From NCBI GenBank assembly GCA_033063855.1, contig CP093829.1:9372243-9436242 (forward strand): 64,000 bases of DNA, in the 5' to 3' direction. Below are positions 34,445 through 44,043 of this stretch, in pieces. The notes below the pieces were generated by a model that was not told where the DNA came from, did no database searches, and worked only from the letters and a program-made list of their open reading frames with translations. The position numbers and the translations under genes were made by a program. Position 1 is the first letter of the stretch. Every line of letters starts with the position of its first letter. The DNA is from Smittia aterrima (taxonomy: Eukaryota > Arthropoda > Insecta > Diptera > Chironomidae).

Positions 34445-34480
34445 CTTTATCACCACATTCTTCTCGAATCAATTGTGAAG

Positions 34481-34948
34481 GTTGATTGTGTCCAAGAATC
34501 TTTATCGAAAAGAGTTTTCACGAGTTCTTGAATTGGCGGTGACAGTTCTTTGTTTGGCTTCATTTTCTTATCTTCGTTTTCATCATCAGCATCAGGCGGA
34601 GGAGCTCTCTTCCCGCTGCATCTCAGAGATTCTGTGATTTTCTCCTGAATTCTAATTTGAAGATCTATGTCTAATGATTCGAAGTTCTTGATGCAGTCGA
34701 TGTTTTCTGGATGATACTTAGCGACAAAGCAAATGATGTGATAATAGTAAGGTCCAGACTTCGCCCAGATATTCGACTTCGTGCGAGACTAAAACACAAA
34801 ACGAAAAATAAGATTTTTTTCTGAAGCATTTTTTCTAAAACTTACCAATGCTCGAAGAAAGATAAACTCATCTTCGTCAAGTCCTCGGTCCTCGTACACA
34901 CAGCCGGCAGTCGAGCTTCCAAACATCGATATTATACATAAACTCCAT
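34481..34948 (-). pseudogene. PARP-like gene 2, 5' fragment
   Basis: Exon 1 (34846-34948) and the beginning of exon 2 (34481-34788) match the other PARP copies; the rest of the regulatory and all of the catalytic domain is gone, replaced by the gene-fragment block. Exon 1 also lacks the segment for PFNVNKADYSSDD, has extra bases after CRLC, and hits an in-frame stop about 24 codons from the ATG. It is clearly non-functional, though its promoter side and the adjacent F-box 2 are intact. Confidence 0.9.
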
Positions 34949-35322
34949 TTCAATTTAAACACTTTTTTTTTCTTGGTCAGAAAACTTGTTCTCGCGTTGA
35001 CAGCAAAATCCGTTTTAAAATTGGAGTTCCAAGAATCAAGAAAAAACCCAAAATGTAAAGTGCTCATTGTAGTTGTAAGCAGCTGATTTCTTATTAGAAT
35101 TTTTCCGCCTTCACCAGTTTGCAGATTTAGAATGGCCGTTGAACCTTCTTTTAAAATTTCAGCTATTTCAGATTTTCATGTTACATTAAAAAAAATTCTG
35201 TCGACATCATCGATCTTGATTAATTTGGCTAAAGTGAAGAATATAGGCCATATTTGAATTCAACGGTTAAATTATCTCTTAACCGAACAGATTCGCGAAA
35301 ACAGCGTCCGAGGTAAACATAG

Positions 35323-35513
35323 GTAATCTAGGGTGAAAGATCATCCGACAGACACTTACTATTGTGAGCTTCCCTACCAGCTAATTTTTTAATCTTCGTT
35401 TTCCTGAGCGCTTTAATTATTTCGCTTTTGGAAACTTGCTACGAAATTTTTCTTCATGGTCAGTGAAGTTCGCAATAGTAAGTGTCTGTCGGAGGAACTT
35501 TTACCCTAGTTAC
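35323..35513. mobile_element. 191-bp MITE with about 45-bp TIRs (module 2 promoter)
   Basis: The left arm (CTAGGGTGAAAGATCATCCG, then ACAGACACTTACTATTG) is repeated inverted at the right end (CAATAGTAAGTGTCTGTCGG to ACCCTAG) with a few mismatches. The same element occurs at 52365-52555 in module 6 and in no other module, so it marks a promoter type shared by modules 2 and 6. Confidence 0.75.
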
Positions 35514-35994
35514 GTTCTGACTCAAAGTAAATGCGGTTGATGAAGGTATGAAGGGTTTTCCTAAGAGAAAGGGTTTCATTCAAAATCTTCTCTTTCTGTT
35601 TCATATTCCCATTTTATCTCTTTTCAGAGAAATATTTCGGTAGTAATCTTTAGAACCCTATGTTTCAAATTTCAAGTAGCCTTTAACTTATTTTTCATCC
35701 GACACTCCATCAGAATTTTCCTCAGACCATCTTAAGTCTGATCAGAAATGTATCCGAACTGCTTCGGCTGTTGATGAGTTCCATTCTCGAGTTTCAAAGC
35801 ACAAAGTGCGCTTTCGAGGTAAATTGAAACAAATCTTTTTTAAAAGGAATTCTTACTTATTACGATTCAGGTAAAAATAAACGAAAAATTTCGACTCATT
35901 TCTTTTTCTACGTTCGATAAGGTAAAACGCTTTTTTTCAAGATCGAAAAATACTTTTGTTTATTTCAATTCTATTTTCATTTTAGAAAACTCAA

Positions 35995-37383
35995 ATGGAA
36001 TCAAGCTCAACAATGATGCCAATTAACAATCAATCGCAGAAAACAAACACAGAAGATCCAAATGAAGAATCTAACGCGAAATTCATCAAATTATCTGAGG
36101 AAGCTGCGAATAACTTGGATCCATTGAAATATTTCTCTCGTTTTCTAGACATTCCTGAGATGATCCTTAAAAATTTAACAGGCAAGGACTTGATAAAGGT
36201 TTCCGAAGTCAACCCAACTTGGTATAACGTCATCGCATCGGAGAAAGTTCTCACTGAAAACATAAAAGTTGTTTTCAGTGAAAAATGTGAGCTGCAAACG
36301 GAAGATTACGATTTGCTGAAAAACAGTTCGAGAAAATATCAGAACATTGAAGTCCGACGAAGCATCAATTGGAAAGAATTACCGATTCAAACGGACTTCC
36401 CTCCGATCACTGAATCCAATTGCATTCCTAAGATGGAGCTTGATTTCTTTCTTAGTAAAGCTCGCGACTGGAAAAGTGTTTCAATAGTTGAGACAAATTT
36501 TAGAACAATATTGGATTTGTATAACTTTCTCGTGTCAATCATGTCTTCAGTTGAAAGCTTTTCTCTCAGAAATAAATTCGGCGGAAGAGCATTTCCATTT
36601 GACGATGAACCAGATTGCTACGAGCAACGATGGAAAGCATTAAGGTTTCCAAAGTTGAAACATCTGAAAATGAATTTTGCTCTATTCAATCCGATGGGCT
36701 TTGTGTATGCATGTTTTTTTCCAAATTCCGATGAAATCGAAAGATTTGATTTTAAAGATTCTTGTGGTACAAATGGCCAGGACAGTTTAGTAACAGAATT
36801 GCTCAAAAAATTTGACAAACTTTCAAGTCTGTCGCTTGAAGCATACGAATGTAATAAGTTTATGTTCCAAAATGAAACTTGGAAACAATTTAAATTCAAG
36901 CTTAAAAGTTTAGCTGTGAACGTTAAAAAACGATCTTGCAATATGCACATTCCAAATTTGTGGAAGTTCATTACCTCACAAAGAGATCATCTCGAAGAGT
37001 TGACGATTGGTAATCTTGACAATGACATAGTTTTGTTCAACAAGATCATGAGACTGCCGAAGCTTAAGATTCTACACCTCGGGAAAATATCAACTCTGTC
37101 CAAGAAAGATGTTCCAAATGTAATATCAACATCGATCACTCATTTCCAGTGTAAAAGTGATATGGAACGTGACCTTTTTATATATTTGATGAAGTCCATG
37201 CCAAACGTTAAAAGCCTTCACCTCGAGATAATTGACGATGAAACCTTTAAAACTTTATTAGAAATGAACAGAAAATATGAAGAACTTAAAGCAGTTCGCT
37301 TTGTGGATGGAGAATTCAATCGAAAAAACGAAAAGGATCTTGAAGTATTCTTGATTAACAAGAACAATAAATATCTTGTCTAG
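35995..37383 (+). CDS. F-box/LRR-like protein 2 (A type)
   Basis: Single coding exon, 462 aa. The acidic, Ser/Asn-rich N-terminus (1-40) is followed by an F-box at about 51-92 (DIPEMILKNLTGKDLIKVSE, then NPTWYNVI), which should bind Skp1, and then degenerate leucine-rich repeats to the end (FPKLKHLKMNF, KLSSLSLEAYEC, FKLKSLAVNV, LEELTIGNLDND, LPKLKILHLGK, MPNVKSLHLEIID). The family role is substrate selection for an SCF ubiquitin ligase; the target is unknown. A leader intron (35871-35985, GTAAAAAT to TTTTAG) ends nine bases before the ATG. A subtype: insert GGRAFPFDDEPDCYEQRW and tail DGEFNRKNEKDLEVF. Poly(A) signal near 37415. Its divergent partner PARP2 is dead. Confidence 0.88.
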   Translation: MESSSTMMPINNQSQKTNTEDPNEESNAKFIKLSEEAANNLDPLKYFSRFLDIPEMILKNLTGKDLIKVSEVNPTWYNVIASEKVLTENIKVVFSEKCELQTEDYDLLKNSSRKYQNIEVRRSINWKELPIQTDFPPITESNCIPKMELDFFLSKARDWKSVSIVETNFRTILDLYNFLVSIMSSVESFSLRNKFGGRAFPFDDEPDCYEQRWKALRFPKLKHLKMNFALFNPMGFVYACFFPNSDEIERFDFKDSCGTNGQDSLVTELLKKFDKLSSLSLEAYECNKFMFQNETWKQFKFKLKSLAVNVKKRSCNMHIPNLWKFITSQRDHLEELTIGNLDNDIVLFNKIMRLPKLKILHLGKISTLSKKDVPNVISTSITHFQCKSDMERDLFIYLMKSMPNVKSLHLEIIDDETFKTLLEMNRKYEELKAVRFVDGEFNRKNEKDLEVFLINKNNKYLV

Positions 37384-38029
37384 GATTTTATTAAAAAAAT
37401 TCAAGGAAATTAAATAAAGTGGAATTTTTCATAAATTTGTAGAATAAAAAATGTTTTTTATAAAGGCTTAACGATCCGCAGAAACGTAGGTAAATTGCCT
37501 CTTGTATCTTATTCCGTTATGACAACCGCTACGATCTCGAGAAGCAGACCTCTGTTTCCAGATTAACAATCTGTTTAACAAGTTTCTACCTGCACTCATG
37601 ACGTCTCAACACCTTGCTCAACACTAACAATTGATGTACATGAGAAGGAACGTGACAAGGATGTTTTATTTTCCACTTTTAACCGGTCAAGAGAGAGCTC
37701 TTTGAATAACTGAAATTCCTTTGGCGAGAGTTGGATTCGAACTTCGGAATCACTTGCATTGAAAGCAGAATTCTACAAGTCACATGAATTTTGCCAGGCG
37801 ACCATCACAGTCTGGAACACGGTTTAGTTTTAGTAGAATCTGATAAATGAATTGAGCAATAGCTGAGCCGTTTTAACAAACCTTAAAAGAATAACGGAAA
37901 ATTTGATTCAGATGAATTCGATTGCGATGGAAAATTTAAAGACAAATATATTTTTATTAAATCTTCTTAAAAAATGTTTAAAGTCTCTTTTTTAACGATT
38001 TGAGATTGTTCACGAAATACAAAAGCTTT
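37384..38029. other. convergent 3' intergenic region with a tRNA-like segment
   Basis: This spacer between the stops of F-box 2 and PARP3 recurs after F-box 3 and F-box 4, and partly in modules 6-7. At 37722-37807, read on the minus strand, box-A-like (GGTCGCCTGG) and box-B-like (AGTTCGAATCC) sequences are spaced as in a tRNA, but the stems do not pair well, so I read it as a tRNA-derived repeat relic, not a tRNA gene. No protein gene. Confidence 0.4.
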
Positions 38030-39534
38030 TTATAATTCCTTAATTTTAACTAAATATTTAACGCTGACTTGTGCTGGATCGAACACAATATATTCACTGT
38101 AAGCATTAAATTGTGAGATTACTCCAGGAACCTCATTGACATTATTTGGAACAGGAGCACCGTAAGGAATAACAACTCCGTCGCTTTGAACGTGAACACT
38201 TGAAGGAGTGTAATTTCCACAAAACTTCGATGAATTTTTTCCTTCTGGCAATTCGCTATTGGAACCATATCCGATCGAACGGTCTCGTACATCCTGAATG
38301 TCACCAAGAGCGACTTCGCATAAGACCATGAAAGCTGTGAACTTTGTTTTATCTGTGCCTGCTTTGTGGGAATGATTGTAAGAGTAGCAAGCTGACTTCG
38401 CTGCAAGGTCAGCAAAATAAATGCCTCGACCGAATCGAAAGCCAGTGTGCCTGGCTTCCTTTGGAGCTACTTTCAATCCAAATCTCAAGATTCCAACAAA
38501 GTTGTTCAGTGAACTTCCATGCCACAGCAGCATTCGATTGTGAAGTTTCGCGAAAGGTCTGTTTCTCAGCTCCTCGCCGTGTCGTTTGATTTTGAAAACT
38601 AGATCGATTGTCAGCTTCTTTACTCCGAGGCCATGACTTGTGTTCTCTAAATATTGTTTGATGATCGAGAACTCTTCGGTGTGAGGATCAAGTGTTGAGA
38701 TGTCAGTCTCTAGTCTCTCGTAAAGACGCTCGATAGGATCCGAATCATAAGGATTCGCATGTTTCATGTTAAGAAACTTCTCTTCAATGTTGTTTAACGA
38801 TTCAACAAGTTTTCGTTTTTCCTTTACCTTGTCAAGAGTGTTGATCACGCTCGTTGTGGTACAAGGCACCTGCTCGTAGAAAGATTTACTTAATCTCTCG
38901 AGAACATCTTCCTTGAATGCTCCTTGTTCGATGTGATAAGTGATCACTCCCAAAGTTTTAAATGCTTTCTCGTATTTCTCATAAGTTTGGTTTTTCTCTA
39001 AAACATCGATTTGAATCTCATCCAAAGTTGATTGTGTCCAAGAATCTTTATCGAAAAGAGTTTTCACGAGTTCTTGAATTGGCGGTGACAGTTCTTTGTT
39101 TGGCTTCATTTTCTTATCTTCATTCTCATCATCGGCATTAGGTGGAGGAGCTCTCTTCCCGCTGCATCTCAGAGATTCTGTGATTTTCTCCTGAATTCTA
39201 ATTTGAAGATCTATGTCCAAAGATTCGAAGTTCTTGATGCAGTCGATGTTTTCTGGATGATACTTAGCGACAAAGCAAATGATGTAATAATAGTAAGGTC
39301 CAGACTTCGCCCAGATATTCGACTTCGTGCGAGACTAAAACACAAAACGAAAAATAAGATTTGTTTTCTGAAGCATTTTTCAAATTTTCTAAAGCTCACC
39401 AATGCTCGAAGAAAGATAAACTCATCTTCGTCAAATCCTCGTGCACACAGCCGACAGTCGAGCTTCCAAATATCATCGCTTGAATAATCAGCTTTATTAA
39501 CATTGAATGGTTCAATATTATACATAAACTCCAT
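38030..39534 (-). CDS. PARP-like protein 3 (zinc ligand His62 replaced by Tyr)
   Basis: Exons 39400-39534 and 38030-39334 (65-bp GT-AG intron, donor GTGAGC) give 479 aa. By homology it transfers ADP-ribose from NAD+ to proteins in the nucleus. Order: PARP-type zinc finger with C27, C30 and C65, but the fourth ligand, His62 in the other intact copies, is Tyr (YYYYIIC); basic NLS-like segment (about 103-125: GKRAPPP, KKMKPNK); helical regulatory domain (about 126-283); ART domain (about 300-479) with H317 in LLWHGSS, Y351 in FGRGIYFA and E459 in YSEYIVF, the triad of PARP1 H862/Y896/E988 at the same spacing. WGR, BRCT and the other zinc fingers of PARP1 are absent. The rest of the protein is identical to PARP5 as read. 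It is likely catalytic but may not bind DNA through the finger. Confidence 0.9.
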
Positions 39535-40544
39535 TTCACTTTGAATACTTTTTTTTTCTTGGTCAGAAAACTTGTTCTCGCGTTGACAGCAAAATCCGTT
39601 TTAAAATTGGAGTTCCAAGAATCAAGAAAAAACCCAAAATGTAAAGTGCTCATTGTAGTTGTAAGCAGCTGATTTCTTATTAGATTTTTTCCGCCTCCAA
39701 CAGTTTGCAGATTTAGAATGGCCGCTAGAATGTCAACGTCGTTGAACCTTCTTTAAAAAATTCAACTAGATAATTCAGATTTTCATACAGTCTAACCTCC
39801 ATTATCCTCATGAGCCGCCTTATTCCGCCACTTTTGGGACCGGCTTTCGGATGATGTTATTAGACCCTGATAATTAGGGAGTTAGACTGTAATTTATTTT
39901 AAACTTTTTCAATTTTCGCTCGACCTCTTCTTTAAAAATCTAAAACTGTTCTTAAATGTCTAGTTAACGATTTGGTTATAAAGTTGATTTATCAAATTTG
40001 CTATTACGCGAGTAAATGACAGATATTTCTTGGACGCCGTAAGAGTGTCCAATCCTTTTCTCAACGCATTTCAAAGTCAGACGCTGAAACAAACGTTCTG
40101 AGGGTTTTCCCAAGAAAAAGGGTTTCTTCCGAAATATTCTCTTTCTTTTTCATATTCCCATTTTATCTCTTTTCAGAGAAATATTTCGGTAGTAAATTTT
40201 AGAACCCTATACTTCAAATTTCAATTAGCGTTCAACTTATTCTTCATCCGACACTCCATCAGAAATTTTCCTTAGACCATCCTAAGTCTCATTAGAAATT
40301 CATCCGAACTGTTTCGGCTGTTGATGAGTTCCATTCTCGAGTTTCAAAGCACAAAGTGCGCTTTCGAGGTAAATTGAAACAAATCTTTTTTAAAAGGAAT
40401 TCTTACTTATTACGATTCAGGTAAAAATAAACGAAAAATTTCGACTCATTTCTTTTTCTACGTTCGATAAGGTAAAACGCTTTTTTTCAAGATCGAAAAA
40501 TACTTTTGTTTATTTCAATTCTATTTTCATTTTAGAAAACTCAA
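39535..40544. promoter_or_regulatory. divergent promoter region of module 3 (B-type with A-type end)
   Basis: About 1 kb between the start codons of PARP3 and F-box 3. From the PARP side to about 40350 it follows the version seen in modules 1, 5, 7 and 8; from GCGCTTTCGAGG onward it follows modules 2 and 6. It holds the 102-bp MITE (39788-39889) and the F-box leader intron (donor after GATTCAG near 40420, acceptor ending near 40535). A short frame starting ATGAGCACTT lies upstream of, and overlaps, the PARP start in another frame (39653 down to 39396). Confidence 0.55.
39788..39889. mobile_element. 102-bp MITE in module 3 promoter
   Basis: The ends CAGTCTAACCTCC and GGGAGTTAGACTG are inverted, flanked by TA on both sides. 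The interior includes CCGCCACTTTTGGGACCGGC. Copies in the same position: 27578-27700 (damaged), 43287-43388, 47837-47938, 58284-58385, 63591-63669; in the last, the terminal repeats match over 13 bases. Confidence 0.7.
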
Positions 40545-41933
40545 ATGGAATCAAGCTCAACAATGATGCCAATTAACAATCAATCGCAGAAAACAAACAC
40601 AGAAGATCCAAATGAAGAATCTAACGCGAAATTCATCAAATTATCTGAGGAAGCTGCGAATAACTTGGATCCATTGAAATATTTCTCTCGTTTTCTAGAC
40701 ATTCCTGAGATGATCCTTAAAAATTTAACAGGCAAGGACTTGATAAAGGTTTCCGAAGTCAACCCAACTTGGTATAACGTCATCGCATCGGAGAAAGTTC
40801 TCACTGAAAACATAAAAGTTGTTTTCAGTGAAAAATGTGAGCTGCAAACGGAAGATTACGATTTGCTGAAAAACAGTTCGAGAAAATATCAGAACATTGA
40901 AGTCCGACGAAGCATCAATTGGAAAGAATTACCGATTCAAACGGACTTCCCTCCGATCACTGAATCCAATTGCATTCCTAAGATGGAGCTTGATTTCTTT
41001 CTTAGTAAAGCTCGCGACTGGAAAAGTGTTTCAATAGTTGAGACAAATTTTAGAACAATATTGGATTTGTATAACTTTCTCGTGTCAATCATGTCTTCAG
41101 TTGAAAGCTTTTCTCTCAGAAATAAATTCGGCGGAAGAGCATTTCCATTTGACGATGAACCAGATTGCTACGAGCAACGATGGAAAGCATTAAGGTTTCC
41201 AAAGTTGAAACATCTGAAAATGAATTTTGCTCTATTCAATCCGATGGGCTTTGTGTATGCATGTTTTTTTCCAAATTCCGATGAAATCGAAAGATTTGAT
41301 TTTAAAGATTCTTGTGGTACAAATGGCCAGGACAGTTTAGTAACAGAATTGCTCAAAAAATTTGACAAACTTTCAAGTCTGTCGCTTGAAGCATACGAAT
41401 GTAATAAGTTTATGTTCCAAAATGAAACTTGGAAACAATTTAAATTCAAGCTTAAAAGTTTAGCTGTGAACGTTAAAAAACGATCTTGCAATATGCACAT
41501 TCCAAATTTGTGGAAGTTCATTACCTCACAAAGAGATCATCTCGAAGAGTTGACGATTGGTAATCTTGACAATGACATAGTTTTGTTCAACAAGATCATG
41601 AGACTGCCGAAGCTTAAGATTCTACACCTCGGGAAAATATCAACTCTGTCCAAGAAAGATGTTCCAAATGTAATATCAACATCGATCACTCATTTCCAGT
41701 GTAAAAGTGATATGGAACGTGACCTTTTTATATATTTGATGAAGTCCATGCCAAACGTTAAAAGCCTTCACCTCGAGATAATTGACGATGAAACCTTTAA
41801 AACTTTATTAGAAATGAACAGAAAATATGAAGAACTTAAAGCAGTTCGCTTTGTGGATGGAGAATTCAATCGAAAAAACGAAAAGGATCTTGAAGTATTC
41901 TTGATTAACAAGAACAATAAATATCTTGTCTAG
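40545..41933 (+). CDS. F-box/LRR-like protein 3 (A type)
   Basis: 462 aa, identical in sequence to F-box 2 as read: F-box at about 51-92, degenerate leucine-rich repeats to the C-terminus, A-type tail. The ATG follows the leader intron acceptor by nine bases. It is paired head to head with PARP3, the open copy with the altered zinc finger. Identity with F-box 2 over the whole frame and both flanks shows a very recent duplication, or an assembly duplicate. Family-level role: SCF adaptor; no substrate can be named. Confidence 0.88.
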   Translation: MESSSTMMPINNQSQKTNTEDPNEESNAKFIKLSEEAANNLDPLKYFSRFLDIPEMILKNLTGKDLIKVSEVNPTWYNVIASEKVLTENIKVVFSEKCELQTEDYDLLKNSSRKYQNIEVRRSINWKELPIQTDFPPITESNCIPKMELDFFLSKARDWKSVSIVETNFRTILDLYNFLVSIMSSVESFSLRNKFGGRAFPFDDEPDCYEQRWKALRFPKLKHLKMNFALFNPMGFVYACFFPNSDEIERFDFKDSCGTNGQDSLVTELLKKFDKLSSLSLEAYECNKFMFQNETWKQFKFKLKSLAVNVKKRSCNMHIPNLWKFITSQRDHLEELTIGNLDNDIVLFNKIMRLPKLKILHLGKISTLSKKDVPNVISTSITHFQCKSDMERDLFIYLMKSMPNVKSLHLEIIDDETFKTLLEMNRKYEELKAVRFVDGEFNRKNEKDLEVFLINKNNKYLV

Positions 41934-42579
41934 GATTTTATTAAAAAAATTCAAGGAAATTAAATAAAGTGGAATTTTTCATAAATTTGTAGAATAAAAA
42001 ATGTTTTTTATAAAGGCTTAACGATCCGCAGAAACGTAGGTAAATTGCCTCTTGTATCTTATTCCGTTATGACAACCGCTACGATCTCGAGAAGCAGACC
42101 TCTGTTTCCAGATTAACAATCTGTTTAACAAGTTTCTACCTGCACTCATGACGTCTCAACACCTTGCTCAACACTAACAATTGATGTACATGAGAAGGAA
42201 CGTGACAAGGATGTTTTATTTTCCACTTTTAACCGGTCAAGAGAGAGCTCTTTGAATAACTGAAATTCCTTTGGCGAGAGTTGGATTCGAACTTCGGAAT
42301 CACTTGCATTGAAAGCAGAATTCTACAAGTCACATGAATTTTGCCAGGCGACCATCACAGTCTGGAACACGGTTTAGTTTTAGTAGAATCTGATAAATGA
42401 ATTGAGCAATAGCTGAGCCGTTTTAACAAACCTTAAAAGAATAACGGAAAATTTGATTCAGATGAATTCGATTGCGATGGAAAATTTAAAGACAAATATA
42501 TTTTTATTAAATCTTCTTAAAAAATGTTTAAAGTCTCTTTTTTAACGATTTGAGATTGTTCACGAAATACAAAAGCTTT

Positions 42580-43033
42580 TTATAATTCCTTAATTTTAAC
42601 TAAATATTTAACGCTGACTTGTGCTGGATCGAACACAATATATTCACTGTAAGCATTAAATTGTGAGATTACTCCAGGAACCTCATTGACATTATTTGGA
42701 ACAGGAGCACCGTAAGGAATAACAACTCCGTCGCTTTGAACGTGATGTTTTCTGGATGATACTTAGCGACAAAGCAAATGATGTAATAATAGTAAGGTCC
42801 AGACTTCGCCCAGATATTCGACTTCGTGCGAGACTAAAACACAAAACGAAAAATAAGATTTGTTTTCTGAAGCATTTTTCAAATTTTCTAAAGCTCACCA
42901 ATGCTCGAAGAAAGATAAACTCATCTTCGTCAAATCCTCGTGCACACAGCCGACAGTCGAGCTTCCAAATATCATCGCTTGAATAATCAGCTTTATTAAC
43001 ATTGAATGGTTCAATATTATACATAAACTCCAT
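42580..43033 (-). pseudogene. PARP-like gene 4, internal deletion
   Basis: Exon 1 (42899-43033) and the first 88 bases of exon 2 are intact, then 1,051 bp found in PARP3 (38196-39246) are missing and the sequence resumes inside the last part of the ART domain, out of frame. The predicted product is about 99 residues: the zinc-finger region with Tyr at position 62 (as in PARP3) plus a short frameshifted tail. The breakpoints share GA. The catalytic His and Tyr and the whole regulatory domain are gone, so there is no transferase activity; a finger-only peptide is possible if expressed. Confidence 0.92.
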
Positions 43034-43286
43034 TTCACTTTGAATACTTTTTTTTTCTTGGTCAGAAAACTTGTTCTCGCGTTGACAGCAAAATCCGTTT
43101 TAAAATTGGAGTTCCAAGAATCAAGAAAAAACCCAAAATGTAAAGTGCTCATTGTAGTTGTAAGCAGCTGATTTCTTATTAGATTTTTTCCGCCTCCAAC
43201 AGTTTGCAGATTTAGAATGGCCGCTAGAATGTCAACGTCGTTGAACCTTCTTTAAAAAATTCAACTAGATAATTCAGATTTTCATA

Positions 43287-43388
43287 CAGTCTAACCTCCA
43301 TTATCCTCATGAGCCGCCTTATTCCGCCACTTTTGGGACCGGCTTTCGGATGATGTTATTAGACCCTGATAATTAGGGAGTTAGACTG
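43287..43388. mobile_element. 102-bp MITE in module 4 promoter
   Basis: Same element and position as 39788-39889, exactly 3,499 bp further on; it was carried along by the segmental duplication rather than inserted anew. Confidence 0.7.
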
Positions 43389-44043
43389 TAATTTATTTTA
43401 AACTTTTTCAATTTTCGCTCGACCTCTTCTTTAAAAATCTAAAACTGTTCTTAAATGTCTAGTTAACGATTTGGTTATAAAGTTGATTTATCAAATTTGC
43501 TATTACGCGAGTAAATGACAGATATTTCTTGGACGCCGTAAGAGTGTCCAATCCTTTTCTCAACGCATTTCAAAGTCAGACGCTGAAACAAACGTTCTGA
43601 GGGTTTTCCCAAGAAAAAGGGTTTCTTCCGAAATATTCTCTTTCTTTTTCATATTCCCATTTTATCTCTTTTCAGAGAAATATTTCGGTAGTAAATTTTA
43701 GAACCCTATACTTCAAATTTCAATTAGCGTTCAACTTATTCTTCATCCGACACTCCATCAGAAATTTTCCTTAGACCATCCTAAGTCTCATTAGAAATTC
43801 ATCCGAACTGTTTCGGCTGTTGATGAGTTCCATTCTCGAGTTTCAAAGCACAAAGTGCGCTTTCGAGGTAAATTGAAACAAATCTTTCTTAAAAGGAATT
43901 CTTACTTATTACGATTCAGGTAAAAATAAACGAAAAATTTCGACTCATTTCTTTTTCTACGTTCGATAAGGTAAAACGCTTTTTTTCAAGATCGAAAAAT
44001 ACTTTTGTTTATTTCAATTCTATTTTCATTTTAGAAAACTCAA

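Noticed and set aside
37722..37807. Functional tRNA gene
   Set aside because: Only the promoter-box resemblance holds; acceptor and anticodon stems do not pair.
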